From an uncultured Gammaproteobacteria bacterium (lineage in GTDB: Bacteria; Pseudomonadota; Gammaproteobacteria; Steroidobacterales; GCA-2729495), in assembly GCA_937958785.1 (NCBI GenBank), contig CALGMY010000099.1, forward strand, positions 1-6,279: 6,279 nucleotides of DNA, given 5' to 3'. The notes under the pieces are model-generated. The model saw only the letters and a program-made list of their open reading frames with translations. It made no database searches and was not told the DNA's origin. A program made the translations under genes and the position numbers. The stretch's first letter is position 1; each line of letters opens with the position of its first letter. This document shows positions 1 through 4,433 of the stretch, piece by piece.

Positions 1-2
1 CG

Positions 3-797
3 ATCTACCCGCATGCGCACCCCCTCGGCCGCACGCTGCGCGGCACGGCCTTGCTGCCGAACGGCACCGAGCGGCGCCTGCTCGAGATCGCGCGCTGGTA
101 CGCCTGGGCGGACCGGCCGGAAGCGGAGCGCGATGCGCTGCGCGCCGCGGTCAGCCTGCTCGCGGCCGCGCACGGTCCGCGGGATGTCCGCCTTGCAGAG
201 CCGCTGCGGGCGATCGCCGCCTCCGCCGTGCAGAGCCGAAACGACGAGGCTGGTGCGCGCGCCGCACTGGAGCAGGCCCTCGCCCTGGACTATCCCGCCA
301 CCCGCGACGGCGTCCTCGCCCGGGCGGCAGCGCTCGCCACCCGGGGTGACCTGGAGGCCGTGTTCCGGGTGCCGGGGGCCGGCAACGGCTGGTACCGGCA
401 GGCCTGGGACGTCGTTGCGGCGAGCCCGCTGGCCGGTGCCGACCTGGCGCGGCGCACCTTCGCCCGGCCGGTACCCATCCGCGTGACCGTGCCCGACGCG
501 CCCTTCCGGTCCCGGCGCGGCAACCTGGAGCATTTTGCCGCAGGCACGGTGGCCTTCGCCTTCACGGTCAGTGCCGATGGCACGATCGAGGACCTGCGCC
601 TGCAGCGGGCCGACGCCCCCATGGACAGCGTCCCCGACCCGGTGCTGCGGGCCTTCCGTCAGGCCCGGTACCGGCCCCGGCTGGTCGGCGGGGAGCCGGT
701 GGCGACGCCGGACCACGGTTTCGAGCTGCGGTTCCGGCAGGACGCCACGCGGTCGCCCCGGCCGGTGACTGTCGGGCCGGCGGACCAGCAGCGTTAG
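3..797 (+). CDS. TPR-like protein with C-terminal TonB domain (5' truncated by window edge)
   Basis: The frame is open from base 3 to the TAG at 795-797, giving 264 residues with no convincing start. The only early start-like codon is a TTG at 51 without a ribosome binding site, and the residues before it read as normal coding sequence, so the gene most likely begins upstream of the window. The first two thirds are Ala/Leu/Arg-rich helices with TPR-like spacing (for example AARWY/EAERDALRAAV-type helices, then AHGPRDVRLAEPLRAI). About residues 180-247 (nt 540-743) form a TonB C-terminal domain: GTVAFAFTVSADGTIEDL, then a helix with VLRAFRQARYRPR, then a final strand FELRFR. TonB domains of this kind contact outer-membrane proteins or act as stand-alone periplasmic modules. 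A membrane anchor or signal peptide would have to be upstream and cannot be seen. The domain call is firm; the partner and function are unknown. Confidence 0.8.
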   Translation: MYPHAHPLGRTLRGTALLPNGTERRLLEIARWYAWADRPEAERDALRAAVSLLAAAHGPRDVRLAEPLRAIAASAVQSRNDEAGARAALEQALALDYPATRDGVLARAAALATRGDLEAVFRVPGAGNGWYRQAWDVVAASPLAGADLARRTFARPVPIRVTVPDAPFRSRRGNLEHFAAGTVAFAFTVSADGTIEDLRLQRADAPMDSVPDPVLRAFRQARYRPRLVGGEPVATPDHGFELRFRQDATRSPRPVTVGPADQQR

Positions 798-826
798 ACT
801 GTCGTCCGGACCGAAGGAACCAACCC

Positions 827-833
827 AAGGGGG
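827..833 (+). promoter_or_regulatory. Strong ribosome binding site supporting a GTG start
   Basis: The string AAGGGGG lies 8 nt before the GTG at 842. It is the strongest Shine-Dalgarno match in this part of the window and fixes the start of the flavoprotein gene at a non-ATG codon. Confidence 0.65.
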
Positions 834-841
834 ACGACGCC

Positions 842-1402
842 GTGAGCATTGCGCACAAGTGGCTGGAGCAGGAGCCCTGGCCCACCCAGGTCATGCCGAA
901 GAACCTGCTCGAGACCCGCATCGAGCGGGTGCTGACCATGACCAACATCGGCTACCTCGGCACCGTCCGCAAGGACGGCTCGCCCATCGTCAGCCCGGTC
1001 GAGTTCTACAACGACAAGTTCAACCTCTACATCTTTCCCCAGCCGAACAGCCCCAAGGTGCACGCGCTGCGCCGGGACCCGCGGCTGTCCTTCGCGGTCG
1101 CGAACCCCATGGCGGGCTGGGCCTGCGTCATGGGCTGCCAGATCTTCGGCAAGGGCACGCTGCTCGACGTGGACACCCCCGAGTGGGAGCACGGCATGAA
1201 GGTGTTCAAGTGGGTGGCGTCGAGCTTCGAGCTGGGCAAGTTCCCGGTGAAGCCACCCCGGGGCCAGCTGCTGCGCATCGACCCGGACCGGATCGTCTAC
1301 ACGGAGCACTTCATGCGCAAGGAAGGCTACGCCCCCCGGCAGATCTGGACCCCCGGCGCCGACTCGCCGAAGGTCGTCCCCGGCCGCAACGCCGAAACCT
1401 GA
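842..1402 (+). CDS. Pyridoxamine 5'-phosphate oxidase-fold (PPOX class) flavoprotein
   Basis: This 186-residue protein starts at GTG 842 behind a strong AAGGGGG site. After a short helical N-terminus (LLETRIERVLTMTN) it shows the split-barrel pattern of the PPOX family: IGYLGTVRKDGSPIVSPVEF (about residues 36-55), then FNLYIFP, then a helix with SPKVHALRRDPRLSFAV, then GKGTLLDV. In this family the string after the first strands and the S-x-K-V-x-x-L-R-x-D-P-R segment typically build the FMN or F420 site, so a small soluble flavin-binding oxidoreductase or FMN-binding protein is likely. The C-terminal quarter (ILRIDPDRIVYTEHF-like, then a Pro-rich tail) looks specific to a subfamily I cannot name. 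True PdxH activity is not implied, since the substrate-binding signature of pyridoxamine oxidase is not recognisable. It is followed by the left inverted repeat that begins at its stop codon. Confidence 0.82.
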   Translation: MSIAHKWLEQEPWPTQVMPKNLLETRIERVLTMTNIGYLGTVRKDGSPIVSPVEFYNDKFNLYIFPQPNSPKVHALRRDPRLSFAVANPMAGWACVMGCQIFGKGTLLDVDTPEWEHGMKVFKWVASSFELGKFPVKPPRGQLLRIDPDRIVYTEHFMRKEGYAPRQIWTPGADSPKVVPGRNAET

Positions 1403-1422
1403 AAGCGAAAGGTACCGGACAC
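1398..1422. repeat. Left arm of inverted repeat bracketing the DUF1232 gene
   Basis: Bases 1408-1422 read AAAGGTACCGGACAC, and the exact reverse complement occurs at 1816-1830. Allowing a short internal difference (GCG here against A in the other arm), the match extends outward through CCTGAAA at 1398-1404. The TGA stop of the flavoprotein gene (1400-1402) therefore lies in the arm. Inward, a weaker similarity continues (AGTCG-TTAG against AGTTATTTAG). A chance 15-bp exact inverted pair inside 430 bp is improbable, so the two copies are probably the same repeat family. Confidence 0.75.
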
Positions 1423-1447
1423 CAGTCGTTAGGTAGTGGATGCCGCG

Positions 1448-1786
1448 ATGCAGATGCTTCCCGTCGTGAAGGGCTATTCGGCGCCGCGCTTCTGGCAGAA
1501 GCTGCTCAAGGTGGCGCGCCTGGCCGGTCGGGAAGTGGTCGAGAAGGCACTCTGGCTCTTCTTTGCGGCCCGGCGCCCGGAAACGCCCCGCTGGGCACGG
1601 GCCACGGTCTACGGGGCGCTGGCCTACTTCATCCTGCCCGTGGACGCGATCCCGGACCTGGCGCCGCTCGCTGGTTACACGGACGATTTGGGGGTCCTGG
1701 CCGTCGCCGTGACGACGATCGCCGCCTATATCGACGACGGGGTACGCGAGCGCACGCGCCGGGTGATGTCCCGCTGGTTCGCCTGA
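1448..1786 (+). CDS. YkvA/DUF1232 family small membrane-associated protein
   Basis: The protein has 112 residues from the ATG at 1448. An in-frame GTG at 1436 would add four residues but has its AGG only 2 nt away, while AGGTAG at 1431-1436 lies 11 nt before the ATG; an ATG at 1454 is a further option. A basic helical N-terminus (PRFWQKLLKVARLAGREVVEKALWLFFAA) leads to the DUF1232 core at about residues 52-84: VYGALAYFILPVDAIPD followed by GYTDDLGVL, then a second hydrophobic stretch AVAVTTIAAYI. The P-x-D-x-I-P-D signature is diagnostic of the family. Two hydrophobic segments suggest an inner-membrane hairpin. Members are widespread and poorly characterised, so no function is assigned. The gene stands alone between two copies of an inverted repeat and is convergent with the barstar gene. 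Confidence 0.85.
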   Translation: MQMLPVVKGYSAPRFWQKLLKVARLAGREVVEKALWLFFAARRPETPRWARATVYGALAYFILPVDAIPDLAPLAGYTDDLGVLAVAVTTIAAYIDDGVRERTRRVMSRWFA

Positions 1787-1815
1787 CAACGGGTGTCGAA
1801 CAACTAAATAACTAA

Positions 1816-1838
1816 GTGTCCGGTACCTTTTTTTCAGG
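1816..1838. repeat. Right arm of inverted repeat bracketing the DUF1232 gene
   Basis: Bases 1816-1830 read GTGTCCGGTACCTTT, the exact reverse complement of 1408-1422. The arm extends outward through a run of seven T (1828-1834) to CAGG, matching the CCTGAAA of the left arm. The complementary-strand stop codon of the barstar gene (1834-1836) lies inside it. The inner side is unusually AT-rich for this window (AACTAAATAACTAA at 1802-1815, which contains AACTAA twice). The T run could help end transcription of the DUF1232 gene, but no GC-rich stem precedes it, so it is not called as a terminator. Confidence 0.75.
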
Positions 1839-2247
1839 GGCCGGTGACGAGGAAGGCCCAGAAGGGGACGGCGAGGCCGCTCCAGCTGGCGGAGGCGTCG
1901 CTCAGGATTTCGATCAGCGTGTCGAAGTCCTCGTCGCTTGCCGCCCGGAAGTCACCGAGTTGTTCCAGAACCAGCACGTAGCCCGCCGCCGCCTGCCAGC
2001 TGAAGTCGGTCAGGCAGTCGGCCAGCGCATCCCAGTTCTGGCCGTACCACTCCGGGAAGCCCAGGTGCTCCCCGAGCCGTGCCAGCACTTCTTCCCGGCT
2101 GGTGCAGCCGGCGAGGCCCACCCGGAAGGCGACGAGGCCTGCGGCGGCGGCGGCCTCCATCACCACGGGCACGCTGCGCGCGGGCAGGTCAAAGACGCCC
2201 GCCCGGTCGGGACGGGGCAGCGTCGCCAGGAGTTCCTGCCGGTTCAT
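1834..2247 (-). CDS. Barstar family ribonuclease inhibitor
   Basis: The 137-residue protein begins at ATG 2247, overlapping the stop of the upstream ribonuclease gene by 4 nt (ATGA), so translation is probably coupled. The reading frame stays open further upstream, but that sequence is antisense or out of frame to recognisable genes and is not coding. Residues about 46-80 carry the barstar hallmark: a cysteine-containing segment (GCTSREEVLARLGEHLGFP), then YGQNWDALADCLTD. This aligns with the helix-2 region of Bacillus barstar, where two aspartates contact barnase; here they are Asp73 and Asp77. The position of barstar Trp38 is Ala76. The C-terminus (LAVPFWAFLV) fits the last beta strand. The role inferred is cytoplasmic protection against the co-encoded guanyl-specific ribonuclease before export. 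Compared with the roughly 90-residue Bacillus protein it has an N-terminal extension of about 38 residues. Confidence 0.88.
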   Translation of the reverse strand: MNRQELLATLPRPDRAGVFDLPARSVPVVMEAAAAAGLVAFRVGLAGCTSREEVLARLGEHLGFPEWYGQNWDALADCLTDFSWQAAAGYVLVLEQLGDFRAASDEDFDTLIEILSDASASWSGLAVPFWAFLVTGP

Positions 2248-2609
2248 CGAGCGGGTTCTCCGGCGGCGGTCACGGGCCGGAAGCTCCGGTAATGATCGTC
2301 CGTGTAGAACCAGGTCACCGGCGGATCTCCGCCCGTGACGATGCGCCGGGCGCCCCGGTCCCGCGCGCCCGGCGTCGGCACGGTGTACTCCCGGTAGTGG
2401 CCCGCTGGCGCCGCCGGCAGGAGTCCTTCGCGGTTCTGGAACACCCGGCCGTCCTGGCGGTAGGGAAACGGCCCGCCCTGCTGGATCAGGTCCAGGGTCC
2501 CGATGGCTTCCGGCGGCAGGCCATCGGCCGGAAGGGGCATGATCCCGCGCTGCCAGAAGCCCGCGGCGGCAATCAGCAGGACGAGCAGCGGGATCAGCCG
2601 GCGTTGCAT
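2244..2609 (-). CDS. Exported guanyl-specific ribonuclease (barnase/RNase Sa family)
   Basis: The 121-residue protein begins at ATG 2609. A charged start (MQRR) and a hydrophobic run (LIPLLVLLIAAAGFW, residues 5-19) mark a signal peptide or anchor, though no clean Ala-x-Ala cleavage site is visible. The domain from about residue 31 to 113 matches microbial guanyl-specific ribonucleases, especially RNase Sa: LPPEAIGTLDLI, GPFPYRQDGRVFQNREGLLP, HYREYTVPTPG, RGARRIVTGG and YTDDHYRSF. Likely catalytic residues are Glu74, Arg85, Arg89 and His106, by analogy with Glu54, Arg65, Arg69 and His85 of RNase Sa. There are no cysteines, so the RNase Sa disulfide is absent. These enzymes cut RNA after guanosine through a 2',3'-cyclic phosphate. 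The downstream overlapping barstar gene supports an active toxin. A weak AGGA lies about 10 nt before the start. Confidence 0.9.
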   Translation of the reverse strand: MQRRLIPLLVLLIAAAGFWQRGIMPLPADGLPPEAIGTLDLIQQGGPFPYRQDGRVFQNREGLLPAAPAGHYREYTVPTPGARDRGARRIVTGGDPPVTWFYTDDHYRSFRPVTAAGEPAR

Positions 2610-2683
2610 AGGCCCGCATCCTAGCGCGGCCGGCGGCCGCCAGGGGGTTGGCGCCGGGGCCCGCCCGGCGGTACAAGGATGGT
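2610..2683. other. Short divergent gap between RNase and GFA genes
   Basis: This 74-bp stretch is almost entirely G and C. It holds one near-symmetric element, GCGGCCG-G-CGGCCGC (2626-2640), and the AAGGA ribosome binding site of the GFA gene. No recognisable -10 or -35 box is present on either strand, so how the two divergent genes are transcribed is unclear. Confidence 0.4.
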
Positions 2684-3205
2684 GTGAAGCGCAAGCAAGC
2701 GGCGGCGTCCCGGCGACCGGCCCGGCGCGCGGCTGGCACCGGCACCCGTCCGGGCCCGCCCCGGGTCGCGGAGCCGGCCGCGCCGGTGGCCTTCGAGGGC
2801 AGCTGCCACTGCGGGGCCATCACCTACACCTACCTCACGGCTCTGCCCCCGGCCCGCTGGCCCGTCCGGCTCTGCCAGTGCGGTTTCTGCCGGGGCCATG
2901 GCGTGCGCGCCACGTCAGATCCCGCCGGGGAACTGCACTTCCGCTTCGAACGCCCGGAACTCCTGCGCCGCTACCGCTTCGCGCTGCGTTCGGCGGACTT
3001 CCTGATCTGCAAGGAGTGCGGCACCTTCGTCGCCGCCGTGCTGCTCTCCGGCCGGGGCGTGCGGGGTGCCGTCAACCTGAACACGCTGCGGCGGGTACCC
3101 GAACGTCTGCCGGCCGGCCGGGCCGTGAGTCACGACGGCGAGTCCATCGAGGCGCGCCGTGCGCGGCGTGGCGAGACCTGGACGCCGGTCGTCGGGCCGG
3201 TCTGA
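2684..3205 (+). CDS. GFA/CENP-V domain zinc-binding protein
   Basis: I place the start at GTG 2684, which has AAGGA 4 nt upstream; a TTG at 2648 would add 12 residues but has no properly spaced site. The 173-residue protein opens with a Lys/Arg-rich, probably disordered 35 residues, then carries a GFA domain. Its zinc-ligand cysteines are seen as SCHCG (Cys41, Cys43), CQCGFC (Cys64, Cys66, Cys69) and CKECG (Cys109, Cys112), the full seven-cysteine pattern. The family is named after glutathione-dependent formaldehyde-activating enzyme, but most members have unknown substrates, and no formaldehyde-pathway gene is nearby. It is divergent from the ribonuclease gene and convergent with the PIN toxin gene, only 12 nt apart. 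The basic N-terminal tail is the odd part and may be a nucleic-acid-binding or simply low-complexity extension. Confidence 0.83.
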   Translation: MKRKQAAASRRPARRAAGTGTRPGPPRVAEPAAPVAFEGSCHCGAITYTYLTALPPARWPVRLCQCGFCRGHGVRATSDPAGELHFRFERPELLRRYRFALRSADFLICKECGTFVAAVLLSGRGVRGAVNLNTLRRVPERLPAGRAVSHDGESIEARRARRGETWTPVVGPV

Positions 3206-3221
3206 CCCGCGGCCGGGTCAG
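3202..3221. terminator. Perfect hairpin spanning both convergent stop codons
   Basis: CTGACCCG (3202-3209), loop CGGC (3210-3213) and CGGGTCAG (3214-3221) form a perfect 8-bp stem. The TGA of the GFA gene (3203-3205) and the TGA of the PIN toxin gene on the other strand (3218-3220) sit in opposite arms. It could act as a two-way transcription barrier, but there is no T run on either side, so a classical intrinsic terminator is not shown. Confidence 0.4.
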
Positions 3222-3619
3222 CTGCCGAGAAGCCGCATCCCGGGCAACCGGGCGGCCACCCTGTCGAACGTCACGGTATGGCCGCAGCCTGCGGCGGCTC
3301 CCAGGCGCTGGACCAGGCAGTCCACGTAGTCGGCCTTCCCGGCCTTGAAGTCGCCCAGCGCCTGGCTGGCGCTGTCGGTGTCCTGGAACCTGAGTTGGCG
3401 GGTCCGGAGCAGCGCATCTACCAGGGTCGCGACCTGGTCCCGGGTGAAGGCGTAGTTGCCCTCGAGAACCCACACGAGTTCGGCGAGCACGATGGTCGGC
3501 ACGTACCCCGGCTCGTCCGGCGACAGGATCGTCTCGAAGAACCGCGTGGCCTGGGCGGCCTGGACCCGGTCGTCCTGGGCGAGGTAGCGCACCAGGACGT
3601 TGGTGTCCACCCCGATCAC
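3218..3619 (-). CDS. vapC: VapC-type PIN-domain toxin (endoribonuclease)
   Basis: The 133-residue protein begins at GTG 3619, overlapping the antitoxin stop by 4 nt (GTGA). It is a complete PIN domain: IGVDTNVLVRYL with Asp5 at the end of strand 1, VLAELVWVL with Glu47, GKADYVDCLV with Asp97 and Asp100 (the second fits the usual D-x-L-I position), and TVTFDR with Asp119. These acidic residues bind the Mg2+ or Mn2+ ions used for RNA cleavage. VapC toxins typically cut tRNA or rRNA when the labile antitoxin is lost. The coupled AbrB-type antitoxin upstream and the standard family length support an intact module. The target RNA cannot be read from sequence. The gene end is convergent with the GFA gene. 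Confidence 0.9.
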   Translation of the reverse strand: MIGVDTNVLVRYLAQDDRVQAAQATRFFETILSPDEPGYVPTIVLAELVWVLEGNYAFTRDQVATLVDALLRTRQLRFQDTDSASQALGDFKAGKADYVDCLVQRLGAAAGCGHTVTFDRVAARLPGMRLLGS

Positions 3620-3867
3620 CGGGGCGTCCGAGCGCCGGCTGCCCGGTCCCGGATGGTCCGTTGCATGTCGTCGAGGGTCACCGGCCGGGATCCACGAGCG
3701 ACCGCGCCCCGAAGGGCGCGGATGTCGACGGTGGCGGCCACCAGCGCGTACTGCCCATTGGCGAGCTCGACGAAATCCACCCGGTGGCCCGTTTCGAGAC
3801 CGAGCCGCTGCCGCACCTCGGCCGGTATGGTGATCTGGCCCTTGCTGGTCAAGATGGAACTCGGCAT
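3616..3867 (-). CDS. vapB: AbrB/MazE/SpoVT-fold antitoxin of the VapBC module
   Basis: The 83-residue protein starts at ATG 3867, with GGAG 8 nt upstream in the dyad region. Residues 4-43 form the swapped-hairpin DNA-binding fold: SILTSKGQITIPAEVRQRLGL is the textbook AbrB-type signature, followed by the G-x-x-V-x-F strand and GQYALV. The C-terminal part (RPVTLDDMQRTIRDRAA) is a short helix of the kind that wraps the PIN toxin. The protein should neutralise VapC and repress its own operon as a VapB-VapC complex. Two adjacent inverted repeats immediately upstream (3873-3910) are the obvious binding sites. The stop overlaps the GTG of the toxin gene, so toxin synthesis is probably coupled to antitoxin translation. 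Longer in-frame starts upstream lack ribosome binding sites. Confidence 0.9.
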   Translation of the reverse strand: MPSSILTSKGQITIPAEVRQRLGLETGHRVDFVELANGQYALVAATVDIRALRGAVARGSRPVTLDDMQRTIRDRAAGARTPR

Positions 3868-3872
3868 TGGCT

Positions 3873-3910
3873 GCACTCCATGGAGAGTGCTCCTTACACT
3901 GAAGTAAGGA
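3873..3910 (-). promoter_or_regulatory. Tandem-dyad operator region of the vapBC operon
   Basis: Two perfect inverted repeats lie end to end: GCACTC-6 nt-GAGTGC (3873-3890) and TCCTTAC-6 nt-GTAAGGA (3891-3910). They share the same 6-nt centre spacing. On the vapBC strand the first overlaps the ribosome binding site region. A TTGAAA at 3924-3919 could be a -35 element, but I see no good -10 at the right distance. AbrB-type VapB proteins bind inverted repeats in their own promoter, so autoregulation here is a reasonable inference. Confidence 0.55.
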
Positions 3911-3987
3911 AACCCGCATTTCAAGCGACCACGCCGGGAAATGCACGGCGATTGACTCACCCCGCCGGCCGCGCCAAGGTTCCGGCC

Positions 3988-4332
3988 ATGACCGTCCGCA
4001 ACCTGCCCGCGGCCTACCAGCTCGAGGCCTCCATACTCGACGCGATCCGGCGCAGCTTCGCAGCCGGCGACCGGGACTACGTGACCGCGCGGCTGGCCAA
4101 TACGGGCCTGCCCATGGGCGCCGTGGCGCCGCCACCCCGGGTGCACGCCGCGATCCTGCTGCTCGCCGCGGGCGACCGGGCAAAGTTCGACGATGCCCTG
4201 GCCTCTGCCTGTGGCGACTGGCGCGACACGCTGGTGGCGGCCGGCCTCGCCAGCCAGAACTGGAAGACCGTCCTCGCCAGGAAGGGCATCGATACCACGG
4301 GCTGGCCCACCGGACCCGTCGGGCCGGCGTAG
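3988..4332 (+). CDS. Unrecognised 114-residue protein
   Basis: The ATG at 3988 has AAGGT 8 nt upstream. I do not recognise a family. The sequence is soluble and largely helical by eye: an N-terminal helix (AAYQLEASILDAIRRSFAAG), a second with DYVTARLANTG, a short Pro-rich linker (VAPPPR), then VHAAILLLAAGDRAKFDDALASACGDWRDTLVAAGLA and a basic segment NWKTVLARKG. There is no signal peptide and only one cysteine. The composition matches neighbouring genes (G/C at third positions), and the ribosome binding site supports a real gene. The last codon and TAG stop lie inside the left arm of the REP doublet, so the C-terminal residues (PVGPA) may have been altered when the repeat arrived. It is divergent from vapBC across 120 bp. 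No function is proposed. Confidence 0.65.
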   Translation: MTVRNLPAAYQLEASILDAIRRSFAAGDRDYVTARLANTGLPMGAVAPPPRVHAAILLLAAGDRAKFDDALASACGDWRDTLVAAGLASQNWKTVLARKGIDTTGWPTGPVGPA

Positions 4333-4433
4333 GAGCGGCTTCAGCCGCGACGGCGGGATGTCCCTTCGCTCGCTAGATGAACACGCTCGCTGCGGGATAT
4401 CCCGCCGTCGCGGCTGAAGCCGCTCCTACGCCG
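4325..4433. repeat. GTAG-type REP doublet (REPIN) filling a convergent gap
   Basis: Two arms of 35 nt (4325-4359 and 4399-4433) are perfect reverse complements. Each carries the REP core that begins GTAGGAGCGGCTTCAGCCGC (left from 4329; right read on the other strand from 4429). GTAG-footed elements of this type are known in Pseudomonas- and Xanthomonas-like genomes, where RAYT transposases act on them. The pairing continues with one mismatch to 4364/4394, leaving a loop of about 29 nt that contains CGCTCGCT twice (4367-4374 and 4384-4391). The left arm supplies the stop codon of the upstream gene, and the right arm ends one base before the gcdH stop. The RNA would form a long hairpin on either strand and probably blocks read-through in both directions. 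Confidence 0.88.

Noticed and set aside
388..677. Extra copies of the GGTACCGG-type repeat within the TonB-domain gene
   Set aside because: GGTACCGG occurs at about 391 and 667 but only 8-9 bases match, and both encode Tyr-Arg in a conserved frame; they are chance matches.
767..804. Direct repeat GACTGTCG (767-774 and 797-804) as a regulatory element before the flavoprotein gene
   Set aside because: Only 8 bases match, one copy lies in coding sequence, and no promoter elements are correctly spaced around it.
794..1789. 331-codon minus-strand frame over the flavoprotein and DUF1232 genes
   Set aside because: It is antisense to two recognisable genes, has a His/Arg/Gly-rich composition and no family signature.
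1816..1838. Intrinsic terminator at the T run after the DUF1232 gene
   Set aside because: The T run is real, but the bases before it (GTGTCCGGTACC) do not fold into a stem with the AT-rich sequence upstream; the inverted-repeat explanation fits better.
1834..2823. 329-codon minus-strand frame that would fuse about 190 residues to barstar
   Set aside because: The upstream part lies out of frame over the ribonuclease gene and antisense to the GFA gene and is Arg/Pro/Gly-rich noise; the ATG at 2247 with the ATGA overlap is the natural barstar start.
3952..3980. TTGACT at 3952 as the -35 of a promoter for the 114-residue gene
   Set aside because: No -10-like sequence lies 16-18 nt downstream; that position is GC-rich and overlaps the ribosome binding site.
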